NCBI GenBank assembly: GCA_013141155.1
Contig: JABFRM010000218.1
Span: 1 to 32,436 of the forward strand
DNA: 32,436 nt
Origin: Methylococcaceae bacterium
GTDB taxonomy: Bacteria > Pseudomonadota > Gammaproteobacteria > Methylococcales > Methylomonadaceae
Reading direction: 5' to 3'
Of this stretch, positions 23,449-31,932 are shown in pieces. The notes beneath the pieces were generated by a model. It searched no databases. It saw nothing but the letters and a program-made list of their open reading frames with translations, and was not told the DNA's origin. How positions within the stretch are numbered: position 1 is the first letter of the stretch; every line of letters starts with the position of its first letter. Both the position numbers and the translations under genes were made by a program.

Positions 23449-24705
23449 TTAACGTTTCATGGACTCAAAGAATTCCGCGTTGGTCTTGAAGTCTTTTAAT
23501 TTACCTAACAAGAACTCAGAGGCCGCCATTTCATCCATGGGTTGTAAAATCTTACGCAATATCCAAGTTTTTTGTAACTCTTCTGGCGACACCAAATATT
23601 CTTCGCGACGGGTACCGGAACGGTTAATGTTAATGGCAGGATACACCCGTTTCTCCGCAATTTTACGATCCAGATGCAGCTCCATGTTGCCGGTGCCTTT
23701 AAACTCTTCGTAAATCACGTCATCCATGCGCGAGCCGGTTTCAACCAGCGCGGTAGCGATAATAGTCAAGCTGCCGCCTTCTTCGATATTTCTGGCGGCA
23801 CCAAAAAAGCGTTTCGGTTTTTCTAGGGCATTGGCATCGACACCGCCGGATAAGATCTTGCCGGAGGAGGGCGCAACGGTATTGTAAGCACGCGCCAAAC
23901 GTGTAATGGAGTCTAACAAAATAACCACATCGTGTTTATGTTCCACCATGCGTCTGGCTTTTTCAATAACCATATCAGCCACTTGCACATGGCGCGTTGC
24001 AGGTTCATCAAAAGTACTGGAAACCACTTCACCCCGTACGCAGCGCTGCATTTCGGTCACCTCTTCAGGACGTTCATCGATTAGCAATACAATCAAGTAA
24101 CATTCGGGATTTTTTTCGGCAATGGATTGTGCCAGGCTTTGCATGATCATGGTCTTGCCGGCTTTCGGTGGGGAAACAATCAGTCCGCGTTGGCCTTTGC
24201 CGATTGGGGCGATTAAATCAATGACCCGACTGGTTAAATCTTCGCTGGTGCCATTGCCTTGTTCAAGCGTGAAACGTTTATTGGGGAATAACGGGGTGAG
24301 GTTGGTAAAGAGGATTTTATTTTTGGTGTTTTCTGGTGGCTCATAGTTGATGCTTTCAACTTTGAGCATGGCAAAATAACGCTCATTGTCTTTTGGAGGT
24401 CTTATTTTACCGCTGATGGTGTCGCCGGTACGGAGGTTAAAACGGCGAATTTGACTGGGCGATACATAGATATCATCAGGGCCGGCCAAATAGGAACACC
24501 CCGGAGTCCTTAAAAAACCGAAGCCATCTTGTAATATTTCTAAAACACCATCACCAAAAATATCATCACCGCCTTTTGCTTGTTTTTTGAGGATGGCGAA
24601 AATCAACTCTTGTTTTCGAATGCGGGCAACATTCTCTAGCCCTAGGGATTCTGCAATATCAATGATTTCACTAATTTGTTTAAGTTTTAACTCGGTAAGA
24701 TTCAT
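23449..24705 (-). CDS. rho: Transcription termination factor Rho
   Basis: A 418-residue hexameric RNA-dependent helicase that ends transcription at Rho-dependent sites. The N-terminal domain starts [15 protein letters not shown]; the cold-shock-like RNA-binding fold includes DGFGFLRTP near residues 60-68. Walker A is PPKAGKT and Walker B is [16 protein letters not shown]; the C-terminal motor is complete. An in-frame start at 24741 would add 12 residues, but all homologues start at MNLTEL, so 24705 is used. The upstream ribosome-binding site is weak. It lies 174 bases behind trxA on the same strand, the conserved trxA-rho order, with its own -10-like element in the gap. Confidence 0.97.
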   Translation of the reverse strand: MNLTELKLKQISEIIDIAESLGLENVARIRKQELIFAILKKQAKGGDDIFGDGVLEILQDGFGFLRTPGCSYLAGPDDIYVSPSQIRRFNLRTGDTISGKIRPPKDNERYFAMLKVESINYEPPENTKNKILFTNLTPLFPNKRFTLEQGNGTSEDLTSRVIDLIAPIGKGQRGLIVSPPKAGKTMIMQSLAQSIAEKNPECYLIVLLIDERPEEVTEMQRCVRGEVVSSTFDEPATRHVQVADMVIEKARRMVEHKHDVVILLDSITRLARAYNTVAPSSGKILSGGVDANALEKPKRFFGAARNIEEGGSLTIIATALVETGSRMDDVIYEEFKGTGNMELHLDRKIAEKRVYPAININRSGTRREEYLVSPEELQKTWILRKILQPMDEMAASEFLLGKLKDFKTNAEFFESMKR

Positions 24706-24825
24706 ATTTAAAAAAAGAACGATGCGATGTGTGGGCAACAAAAGGATTCGTGTTGCGACAATAGGACGAAAAAGCTTCGGGGTGTTTTACAGATTGTAAC
24801 TGCACGCTTGAAACAGCGTAAGATG

Positions 24826-24831
24826 AGTATA
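24826..24831 (-). promoter_or_regulatory. Candidate -10 element for rho
   Basis: TATACT on the minus strand, about 121 bases before the rho ATG, with a poor -35 (TTAGAC, 18-base spacer). The long leader it implies would fit Rho autoregulation, which is known in E. coli. Confidence 0.4.
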
Positions 24832-24840
24832 GCGCAATTA

Positions 24841-24873
24841 TCTGGGTTCGTCTAACCTTTAAACAAACCCAGA
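24841..24873. terminator. Hairpin just after trxA
   Basis: On the minus strand TCTGGGTTTGTT pairs with GACGAACCCAGA (12 pairs, two of them wobbles) immediately after the trxA stop. There is no T-run, so it may be an attenuating or mRNA-stabilising hairpin rather than a full terminator. Confidence 0.5.
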
Positions 24874-24879
24874 AGGCGA

Positions 24880-25206
24880 TTAGATATTGGTGTCGATAAA
24901 CTTTGCCAGTTCAGCTTTACTTAAGGCACCTACTTTGGTTGCTTCAACAACGCCGTTCTTGAATATCATTAGCGTCGGGATGCCACGGACACCATAGTGT
25001 TGTGGGGTTTCAGTGTTTTCGTCAATATTTAATTTGACGATGGTAAGTTTTCCAGCGTAGTCAATAGCAATTTGATCAAGGATCGGGGTGATCATTTTGC
25101 AAGGCCCACACCATTCAGCCCAGTAATCAACAAGTACAGGGCCGCTCGCGTTAATAACGGTGTCATTAAATTCACTATCTGTTACAGGAAGGACTGCGTC
25201 GCTCAC
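24880..25206 (-). CDS. trxA: Thioredoxin 1
   Basis: A 108-residue thioredoxin with the active site AEWCGPCKM near residues 28-36, [11 protein letters not shown] carrying the cis-proline, and the ending [17 protein letters not shown]. It reduces protein disulfides, including ribonucleotide reductase and possibly the ArsC encoded in this window. The start is GTG at 25206 ([13 protein letters not shown]): it matches the family and has GGAG 8 bases upstream. A longer frame from 25263 runs back through the promoter and is rejected. It is divergent from rhlB. Confidence 0.97.
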   Translation of the reverse strand: MSDAVLPVTDSEFNDTVINASGPVLVDYWAEWCGPCKMITPILDQIAIDYAGKLTIVKLNIDENTETPQHYGVRGIPTLMIFKNGVVEATKVGALSKAELAKFIDTNI

Positions 25207-25234
25207 CTTATTTCTCCAACAATTAAAAAGTAAA

Positions 25235-25263
25235 ACTATAGGGGGGGTGAGTGCTTTTGTCAA
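25235..25263 (-). promoter_or_regulatory. Sigma-70-type promoter of trxA
   Basis: On the minus strand TTGACA (25258-25263) and TATAGT (25235-25240) are separated by exactly 17 bases. The predicted start lies about 22 bases before the GTG, leaving room for the GGAG site. The spacer contains a run of seven C. Confidence 0.85.
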
Positions 25264-25279
25264 TCAATAGTCAATCAAT
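25260..25279 (+). repeat. Tandem 9-base direct repeat between trxA and rhlB
   Basis: TCAATCAAT occurs at 25260-25268 and again at 25271-25279, separated by AG. The first copy overlaps the trxA -35 element, so it could be a regulator site shared by the divergent genes. Confidence 0.5.
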
Positions 25280-25316
25280 TTCAGCCAATTCGATTTTTAC
25301 GTTATGCTATGCGACT

Positions 25317-26588
25317 ATGAATACTACACATCTCACTGAAACACGTTTTTGCAATCTGGAATTGTCAGATAGCATTCTTCAAGGATTGACGGCTGCCGGT
25401 TTTGATCGCTGCACCCCCATTCAAGATAAAGCCTTACCGTTATCCTTGCGGGGCAAGGACATAGCGGGACAAGCGCAAACGGGCACCGGTAAAACTGCGA
25501 CGTTTTTATTGGCAACGTTTCAACATTTACTGAATGATGAACGCGAAAAAATCACCAATCCACGCGCGCTTATTTTGGCGCCGACGCGGGAATTAGCCAT
25601 TCAGATTCATAAAGATGCGGTGCAGCTCGGGCAATTCCTGAATTTGAAGTTTGCGTTGATTTACGGCGGTACCGATTATCAAAAACAACTACTCAGCTTG
25701 AAAGGCGATGTTGATATTATTATCGGTACGCCCGGACGCGTCATTGATTTTTATCAACAAAAAGCCTTTAGCCTAGAGCATATCCAAGTGACGGTGATGG
25801 ATGAAGCGGATCGCATGTTTGATCTAGGTTTTATCAAGGACATCCGTTTTTTGCTTAGACGGATGCCGTCACCGGAAATGCGTTTAAATCTGCTGTTTTC
25901 CGCAACCTTGTCGTATAAAGTGACTGAGCTTGCCTATGAACACATGCACAACCCCATTCTCATCCGTATTGAAACCGAAGAAGTCACTAATAAAGCCATT
26001 GCCCAAAGCGCTTATTGCCCGTCTAATGAGCAAAAATTGCCGCTATTGATCGGGTTGCTGCAACACTATCAACCGCAACGCAGTATTATTTTTGTCAATA
26101 CCAAGCGCTGTGCTGAGTTATTAGATGCCTATCTGAATTTTAACGGCTATAAAACCGCGGCATTAAGTGGTGATGTGCCGCAAGATAAACGGCAGCGCTT
26201 GCTGAATGATTTTCAAGAAAACCGCATCATGCTGTTAATTGCCACCGACGTGGCAGCGCGTGGCTTGCATATTGCCGATGTTTCGCATGTATTTAATTAC
26301 GATTTACCGCAAGACGTAGAAGATTATGTGCATCGCATCGGCAGAACCGCGCGCTTTGGTGCCAGCGGCGAAGCCATTAGCTTTATTTGTGAAGAGTACG
26401 CGTATTCTATGCCGGATATTGAAGATTTTATCGGCCAAAAAATACCGGTTGCCGCGATTACGCAAATGCTATTGGCGGAGATTAAACATCCCGAACGACC
26501 AAAATTCGTGCGTAAACCAGGAGCCTCCAATAAGCGGTTAGGCCAAAAGCCTAGAGTCCCTTCATCAACTCGCGGAAATCCTCTATAG
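25317..26588 (+). CDS. rhlB: ATP-dependent RNA helicase RhlB
   Basis: A 423-residue DEAD-box helicase; in E. coli RhlB is part of the RNA degradosome with RNase E. Motifs in order: Q motif with CTPIQDKALP, AQTGTGKT, PTRELA, TPGR, MDEADRMFDLGF, SAT, TDVAARGLH and HRIGRTAR. The ATG at 25317 gives MNTTHLTETRFCNL, closely like E. coli RhlB's opening; an in-frame lead from 25251 is not conserved. The tail is short and basic (KPGASNKRLGQKPR). Divergence from trxA-rho is the classical arrangement. Its last 38 bases overlap the convergent nucleotidase gene. Confidence 0.94.
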   Translation: MNTTHLTETRFCNLELSDSILQGLTAAGFDRCTPIQDKALPLSLRGKDIAGQAQTGTGKTATFLLATFQHLLNDEREKITNPRALILAPTRELAIQIHKDAVQLGQFLNLKFALIYGGTDYQKQLLSLKGDVDIIIGTPGRVIDFYQQKAFSLEHIQVTVMDEADRMFDLGFIKDIRFLLRRMPSPEMRLNLLFSATLSYKVTELAYEHMHNPILIRIETEEVTNKAIAQSAYCPSNEQKLPLLIGLLQHYQPQRSIIFVNTKRCAELLDAYLNFNGYKTAALSGDVPQDKRQRLLNDFQENRIMLLIATDVAARGLHIADVSHVFNYDLPQDVEDYVHRIGRTARFGASGEAISFICEEYAYSMPDIEDFIGQKIPVAAITQMLLAEIKHPERPKFVRKPGASNKRLGQKPRVPSSTRGNPL

Positions 26589-27210
26589 CGGAAAAATCCT
26601 CAATGACTCTTTTAGGGCGCTTTGAGTCTGGTTTGCTGATTGAAATAAGCTGTTCCAAGCCGAATTGTCGTGCGGCAGTTAAAACCGCCAAGCTGTCATC
26701 AATCAGCAAGGTGCGTTGTTTATCGAACGGATGTTGCTGTTGTAATAACGGCCAAAACGCGGGATGTTCCTTCGCGTATCCATAGTCGTGTGAACTGATG
26801 AGGGCATCAAAAAAACGATTTAAGCAGGTTTTATCCATTTTAAGGCCCAAGCTATTCCGATGAGCATTAGTAACCAGTAGCACGGTGCGTGAGGACTGAT
26901 GAATAGCTTCGAGAAAATCAACGACATGCGGCAATACGGCAATTAGACCTGCGATTTCCATTTTCAAGCCAACAATATCCAGTTGTAAAGCCTCAGACCA
27001 GTAATCCAAACAATACCATTCCAGTTGCCCTTCCATTTTTTTAAATTGTGGCGCTAGGAGGGTTTTGGCCTCAGTCAGTGAATGCCCTCGTTGTTTTGCA
27101 TAAGTTAAAGGGACAAATTCTTGCCAAAAGTGATTGTCAAAATTTAAATCCAGCAAGGTGCCATCCATATCCAGCAGCACCGTATCAATTTTTTCCCAAT
27201 TAATTATCAA
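26551..27210 (-). CDS. yrfG: HAD-family GMP/IMP nucleotidase, YrfG-like
   Basis: A HAD phosphatase resembling E. coli YrfG, which dephosphorylates GMP and IMP. Motif I is TVLLDMDGTLLDL, followed by the YrfG-type cap block WYCLDYWSEALQLDI; motif II is LLVTNAH, motif III has the lysine in YAKEHPAFW, and motif IV is LLIDDSLAVL. The start is taken as TTG at 27210 (MIINWEKIDTVLL), giving 219 residues against 222 in E. coli. The frame stays open to a GTG at 27324, adding 38 residues with no conserved counterpart. Neither start has a good ribosome-binding site. The stop lies inside the 3' end of the convergent rhlB. Confidence 0.87.
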   Translation of the reverse strand: MIINWEKIDTVLLDMDGTLLDLNFDNHFWQEFVPLTYAKQRGHSLTEAKTLLAPQFKKMEGQLEWYCLDYWSEALQLDIVGLKMEIAGLIAVLPHVVDFLEAIHQSSRTVLLVTNAHRNSLGLKMDKTCLNRFFDALISSHDYGYAKEHPAFWPLLQQQHPFDKQRTLLIDDSLAVLTAARQFGLEQLISISKPDSKRPKRVIEDFSAIEDFRELMKGL

Positions 27211-27324
27211 AGTAGTGGGCCTGCTTAAATGGTTAAGAAGTATTGCCGGAGACCGGATGTTTTTTATTGATGGCGTAAGTAATTTTGCATCCTCACTATA
27301 GGCAAAATAACCTGATTCGTCCAC

Positions 27325-27709
27325 TTAATGACTCAGCCAAATACAGTATTTGGCGTATAGAATATCGCCCAGAAACAGGGCGAAAATTTAGAATAGTGTT
27401 TAAAATTTAGTTTTATGAATGTGTTAATCATCTTCCGATTTTTAGCCTTAACATAATGTTATAATTAAGCAATAGTATGATGGTGGGGTAAAGCTTGATC
27501 CGGTTGCTTGATAAGCTGTCATTTACCGACTTTGGGCTGGTTTATGTCGGAGGTTGCTCCTGGGTATAGTAATGGGCTGGTCAAGACACTCCTTACTGTT
27601 GTAGTGTGTTTAAACAGGGTTGTAGCGTTTCCCAAACCAATAGCTAAAAAGATTTTTAACCTTATCCGTTAACGTCGAGTCATATTATTTTCATATCAAG
27701 CTTAAATAC
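27325..27709 (+). other. Long region upstream of the penicillin-binding protein gene
   Basis: No gene is supported in these 385 bases. TATAAT at 27460-27465, inside the dyad-like tract AACATAATGTTATAATTAAG, is a candidate -10 and would give a leader of about 240 bases. That leader has several short stems, for example CCGAC pairing with GTCGG and GGAG-GTTG-CTCC near 27520-27560. It may be a structured leader or a small RNA; no known riboswitch was recognised. Confidence 0.35.
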
Positions 27710-30700
27710 ATGTCATTTTTGACCCGACGCTCGTTGCCTAAAGCATTGATCATTTTCACGTTGATTTTGATCGCTGCTGTCATTTACGGTATTCAGCAGG
27801 AAATTCTTACCTCCAAGCTACAAGCCCGATATTTTTCAGGGCTTGGGGAAGAGTTGCATTATGCTGTCAATCCTGGATCCAGTTCATTGATACGTTACCC
27901 GACTTATGGACCTTATGATGTGCGGCTTGGTTACGTGGGGTTGCCTAATTTTATTGCACGTCTGCAAAAACAAAATTTCGCGGTCACGGCGCAATCAAGG
28001 ATTTCGCCATTACAGGCAAAATTATCTGATCTAGGGCTTTACAGTGTTTATCATGAAAAAGAACGTGCCGGATTGCGTATTTTAGATGATAAAAATCAGT
28101 TATTATTTGAATCAATTTACCCTAAGCAGGTTTATCCTTCTCTTGAGTCCATTCCGCCGTTGGTGTTGAATACGCTGTTGTATATTGAAAACCGAAAGTT
28201 GTTGGATGAACACTATGCACATCTTAATCCTGCGGTTGAATGGACGCGTTTTGGCAAGGCAACGTTGGATGTACTTAAAAAATCGCTGGGTGTTGATATT
28301 AACGCGGCTGGCGGCAGCACTTTAGCAACTCAGTTGGAAAAATATCAGCATTCGCCGGGGGGGATTACGACCTCGGTATTTGAAAAATTGCGGCAGATGA
28401 GTAGTGCCTCTTTGCGTGCTTATTTAGATGGAACGGATACCTTGCCCGCTCGACGGCAGATCGCCCTTAATTATCTTAACTCAGTGCCACTGGCGGCGGC
28501 AAACGGATACGGCGAGGTGCAAGGTGTTGGGGAAGGTATGCGCATTTGGTATCAAGCAGATTTTGAAACGGCTAATCGGTTGCTGGCAGCGGCTACCTTA
28601 GCGCAAAAATCGACGGTCAGTTTGGAGCAGGGGCGCGCTTATCGGCAATTTTTAAGTTTATTGTTGGCACAACGCCGTCCTACTTATATGCTGGGGAGTG
28701 GTCATGAAAGTTTGCAAAAACTCGCCGACAGTCATTTAAGGCTCTTGGCTGCGGACGGCATTATTTCCCCTGCAATGCGCGATGCAGCTTTGGCTAATAG
28801 CCTTGAATTGAATCGGGCAAGGGTGCCGTCTGGTGTTAAGAATTATGCAGACCATAAAACCCAAACGATGGTGCGCGCGCGCTTAGCGGCAAATTTGGGG
28901 GTTAAAAGTTTATACGACCTTGATCGTCTTGATCTCAGTGTCAAAACCAGCCTTAACCAAAGTGCGCAACGGGAAATTACCGCGAAACTCATCGGCTTGC
29001 GGCAACCGGTCAATGCGGCGCAAGCGGGACTGATGGACTCGCACTTGCTGAATAAAAATAATGACCTGGATAAAATTGTTTATAGTTTGATGTTATATGA
29101 GCGAACGCCGCTTGGTAATCAATTGCGTGTGCAAACCGATAATTATGATCAGCCATTAGACATTAATGAAGGTATCCGGCTCGATCTGGGTTCAACAGCG
29201 AAATTACGCACTACGGTATTGTATTTGCAATTGATTGATGATCTTTATCGAAAATACAGCGATCTCCCTAAAGCTGAGCTTAAGGTCTTGGCATTTCATT
29301 TGCGTGATCATTTGTCGCTGTGGGTGAAGGAGCAATTACTGCAAAACCCCAAAATAACCTTAACCGAGATTTTGGAGGCGGCACTCGATAAGCGATACTC
29401 CTCTAATCCTGGTGAAAATTTTTATACTGGCGGCGGGCTGCACCATTTTAATAATTATAATAAGTTAGATAACAATAGGATTATAGCGGTTCGAGATGCG
29501 CTGCGACACTCAGTCAATTTGGTGTTTATTCGCCTGATGCGCGACATTGAATATCATTACCTGTATCGCCCCAAAGGCATTTATATCCGTATGGAGCAAG
29601 GGGGTGAACCTTTGCGGCGTGAATATCTTGAACGCTTCGCCGATCAGGAGGCTAAGGTTTATTTGCGGCGTTTTTACGTTAAATATCAAGGCAAACAATC
29701 TAATGAACTGCTGCATTTATTGACGCAAAATGGCCCGCTCAATTCCGCACGTTTGGCAACAATATTCCGGTCTATTTTTCCGCAAGGATCGTTGGCGGAG
29801 TTAAAAAAATATTTACAAACGTATATTAAAGCCACACGTATTTCTGATGAAGATATTGTGTATCTTTACGAAAAATATGGTGTCGATGCGTTTAATTTGC
29901 ATGACCGTGGCTATATTAGCCATATTCATCCTCTGGAACTTTGGCTAGTGAATTATCTGTTTAATAATCCTGGTGCCACGCTTAATGATGTATATGCCGC
30001 CAGTACGGATGTCCGCCAAGAAGTGTATGTTTGGTTGTTTAAAACGCGGCATAAAAATTCAATGGATAAGCGTATTCAGACCTTACTGGAAAGAGAGGTC
30101 TTTAGTCAGATTGCCGCTGCTTGGCATCGAGTTGGCTACCAGTTTACAGACATGACCTCTTCGTATGCTTCTGCAATTGGTGCTTCTGGAGATCGCCCTT
30201 CTTCACTTGCCAAATTAATGGGGATATTGCTGAATGATGGCGTCAGCTATCCGGTCACAAAATTTGAAAACTATCATTTTGCCAAAGACACGCCTTTTGA
30301 GACGCAGATGAACATTCAACCGCCGAAGGGTGAGGCAGTGTTGTCTCCGGAAGTTGCCGCCGCCGCCAGGCAGGCCTTAATGGGCGTGGTCTCTGGCGGT
30401 ACGGCGGTACGACTTAAAGATGTGTACAAAGATCAAACCGGTAAACCGTTATTAATCGGTGGTAAAACGGGCACTGGCGATCATATACGTCGTATGTTTA
30501 ACGCCCGCGGCGGACAAATTAGCGCGCAAGTAATCAGCCGTACGGCGACATTTGTGTTTTTTTTAGGTAATCGGCATTTTGGGGTGCTAACCGCCTATGT
30601 TAATGGCGCGGATGCGGCGCAGTATACGTTTACCAGCGCCTTACCCGTGCAAGTGTTGAAATCGTTACAACCGTTGCTTCAGCCGTTGTTGGTAACCAAT

Positions 30701-30835
30701 GGCGCCCCTGAAAAAAACCAGTCTGAGCCAGATGGCGCTGATGCTTTAACGAAGTTTTGTTGTCGGCGCGATTCAAATGCGCTGGAGCTGCCTTATGTGT
30801 GGTGGCAGGATTTATTAACCGCGGTTACGCAATAA
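27710..30835 (+). CDS. Divergent class A penicillin-binding protein (GT51 plus transpeptidase)
   Basis: A 1041-residue inner-membrane protein with one N-terminal membrane anchor (about residues 11-28), a GT51 glycosyltransferase-like domain and a penicillin-binding transpeptidase domain. GGSTLATQLEK (about 201-211) is the GxST-QQ motif, and YIENRKLLDEHYAH (from 158) replaces EDxxFxxH. The transpeptidase triad is S495-TAK, S601-VN and K919-TGT. About 318 residues separate SxN from KTGT, against roughly 126 in E. coli PBP1b, so this domain carries a large insert. The usual glutamates of RKxxE and ExYLN are not evident (KLRQMSSASL, IALNYLNSVPLAA). I recall similarly long proteins annotated as transglycosylase-domain proteins in other gammaproteobacteria. 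It probably acts in peptidoglycan synthesis, but glycosyltransferase activity is doubtful. No lipoprotein activator gene is adjacent. Confidence 0.85.
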   Translation: MSFLTRRSLPKALIIFTLILIAAVIYGIQQEILTSKLQARYFSGLGEELHYAVNPGSSSLIRYPTYGPYDVRLGYVGLPNFIARLQKQNFAVTAQSRISPLQAKLSDLGLYSVYHEKERAGLRILDDKNQLLFESIYPKQVYPSLESIPPLVLNTLLYIENRKLLDEHYAHLNPAVEWTRFGKATLDVLKKSLGVDINAAGGSTLATQLEKYQHSPGGITTSVFEKLRQMSSASLRAYLDGTDTLPARRQIALNYLNSVPLAAANGYGEVQGVGEGMRIWYQADFETANRLLAAATLAQKSTVSLEQGRAYRQFLSLLLAQRRPTYMLGSGHESLQKLADSHLRLLAADGIISPAMRDAALANSLELNRARVPSGVKNYADHKTQTMVRARLAANLGVKSLYDLDRLDLSVKTSLNQSAQREITAKLIGLRQPVNAAQAGLMDSHLLNKNNDLDKIVYSLMLYERTPLGNQLRVQTDNYDQPLDINEGIRLDLGSTAKLRTTVLYLQLIDDLYRKYSDLPKAELKVLAFHLRDHLSLWVKEQLLQNPKITLTEILEAALDKRYSSNPGENFYTGGGLHHFNNYNKLDNNRIIAVRDALRHSVNLVFIRLMRDIEYHYLYRPKGIYIRMEQGGEPLRREYLERFADQEAKVYLRRFYVKYQGKQSNELLHLLTQNGPLNSARLATIFRSIFPQGSLAELKKYLQTYIKATRISDEDIVYLYEKYGVDAFNLHDRGYISHIHPLELWLVNYLFNNPGATLNDVYAASTDVRQEVYVWLFKTRHKNSMDKRIQTLLEREVFSQIAAAWHRVGYQFTDMTSSYASAIGASGDRPSSLAKLMGILLNDGVSYPVTKFENYHFAKDTPFETQMNIQPPKGEAVLSPEVAAAARQALMGVVSGGTAVRLKDVYKDQTGKPLLIGGKTGTGDHIRRMFNARGGQISAQVISRTATFVFFLGNRHFGVLTAYVNGADAAQYTFTSALPVQVLKSLQPLLQPLLVTNGAPEKNQSEPDGADALTKFCCRRDSNALELPYVWWQDLLTAVTQ

Positions 30836-30876
30836 TGTGAGTAACCGCTAGTATTGACCTTGCTTGTTAGGCAAGC

Positions 30877-31053
30877 TTAATGTCGGATGGCTTTCTCGCA
30901 CTGTTGATGCTGGTTTTCTTTGCAATCACCCGGAAATTGCATGGTGATGCTAATGCCGGCAATGCGCATTTGGATCGGCATTCGATATTGATGCTTCATA
31001 ATTTGGCTGACCTTATTAAAAACTTGGTCTTGCATGTGAATTTTTTTGGTCAT
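30877..31053 (-). CDS. Small basic protein, 58 residues, downstream of lexA
   Basis: Starting at 31053, a 58-codon frame reads MTKKIHMQDQVFNKVSQIM, continues through MPIQMRIAGISITMQFPGD and ends CEKAIRH. GGAG lies 7 bases before this ATG, an ideal site; an ATG two codons earlier is too close to it. It begins 42 bases after the lexA stop on the same strand, so it is probably in the lexA transcript and SOS-controlled. The product has two cysteines, many Met, Gln and His residues, and no membrane span or signal peptide. It does not resemble SulA, ImuA or other usual lexA partners that I know. The function is unknown. Confidence 0.7.
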   Translation of the reverse strand: MTKKIHMQDQVFNKVSQIMKHQYRMPIQMRIAGISITMQFPGDCKENQHQQCEKAIRH

Positions 31054-31095
31054 GATCATGCTCCTAATGGGATTGTGGATGGGTAAAACGGTTAT

Positions 31096-31716
31096 CTAGT
31101 GGTAACGGCGCATTTGCGCGATTAATACGCCTTGAATCTCGACTTGATCCGGGCGGTAAACTTGCACTTCCATTCTGGAATTGGCCGGGTGCAGCAGTAT
31201 TTTACTAGGCGTTTGTTCTATATATTTGAGTGTGGCTTCTTCTTGGTCAATCAGTGCCACGACAATTTCACCATTGCGCGCAGTTTGGCGTTGTTCAATA
31301 ATGACCCAATCACCATCTAAAATACCGGCATCAATCATGGATTCGCCAGCTACTTGCAATACATAACAAGGCTTTTCGCTTTTTAAAAGCGGCGGCACTT
31401 CCATGAATTGCATCGTGGCGATGGCCTCTATCGGGCGACCGGCGGCGATTTTACCGATAAAAGGCAGTTTTTGCGGGTAATCGGGCTTGTTGTGCAATGC
31501 TTGCGGGGTTAAGCGAACCCCAGCGTGCTTATTGCCAGCAAATGATTCAACCAAACCTGCCGCTACCAACGCCATGATGTGTTTGTATAAAGACCCGCGC
31601 GAAGCCAGGCCCAGTTCAATACATAATTCTTCCAGCGTTGGGGGATAGCTAAAGTTTTCCCAGTTTTTGTACAGGTAGTCAAAAACTTGCTGTTGTTTTC
31701 GTGTCAGAATAGCCAA
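31096..31716 (-). CDS. lexA: SOS repressor LexA
   Basis: A 206-residue SOS repressor. The winged helix-turn-helix includes PPTLEELCIELGLASRGSLY; the self-cleavage site is Ala92-Gly93 in GKIAAGRP; the serine-lysine dyad is S126 (GESMIDAGI) and K164 (ATLKYIE). Spacing matches E. coli LexA (A84-G85, S119, K156). The start is TTG at 31716 (MAILTRKQQQVFDYL), with AAGGAG 7 bases upstream; a longer frame from 31785 runs through the operator and is rejected. The recognition helix (ASRGSLYKHI) differs from that of E. coli, which fits the unusual operator candidate upstream. RecA-stimulated cleavage would derepress it and its partner gene. Confidence 0.93.
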   Translation of the reverse strand: MAILTRKQQQVFDYLYKNWENFSYPPTLEELCIELGLASRGSLYKHIMALVAAGLVESFAGNKHAGVRLTPQALHNKPDYPQKLPFIGKIAAGRPIEAIATMQFMEVPPLLKSEKPCYVLQVAGESMIDAGILDGDWVIIEQRQTARNGEIVVALIDQEEATLKYIEQTPSKILLHPANSRMEVQVYRPDQVEIQGVLIAQMRRYH

Positions 31717-31732
31717 AGCAAATCTCCTTGAG

Positions 31733-31749
31733 GTTGGAATTATTCTAAC
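31733..31749 (-). promoter_or_regulatory. Candidate LexA operator upstream of lexA
   Basis: GTTGGAATTATTCTAAC is an almost perfect 17-base dyad, GTTnGAAT-A-ATTCnAAC, starting 16 bases before the lexA TTG. TAGAAT inside it on the minus strand could be the -10, so binding would block transcription. No CTGT-N8-ACAG box is present nearby. The site is inferred from position and symmetry. Confidence 0.6.
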
Positions 31750-31814
31750 AAAAATAAATACAAAAAGAAAACAAAATAAGAACAAGTTTTAAATAAAATT
31801 TAAATGCAACTGCT

Positions 31815-31846
31815 CAGCACCATTATTTATTATGCTTACGGTGCTG
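31815..31846. repeat. Inverted repeat between lexA and the sugar kinase
   Basis: CAGCACC at 31815-31821 and GGTGCTG at 31840-31846 are perfect 7-base arms around an AT-rich 18-base loop, in the divergent region between lexA and the kinase gene. It could be an operator or a hairpin; there is no T-run. Confidence 0.35.
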
Positions 31847-31932
31847 GTTATAGGCTTTCTTGCCAGTGACTGTGAGTCATGTAAATACCGAGGGTTAAAT
31901 AGCCGTGTTTAGCCGACCAATAGCCGCTTATA

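Noticed and set aside
30856-30879. Rho-independent terminator between the penicillin-binding protein gene and the small gene behind lexA
   Set aside because: The TTGC/GCAA stem is short, there is no T-run on either strand, and it overlaps the stop of the small gene.
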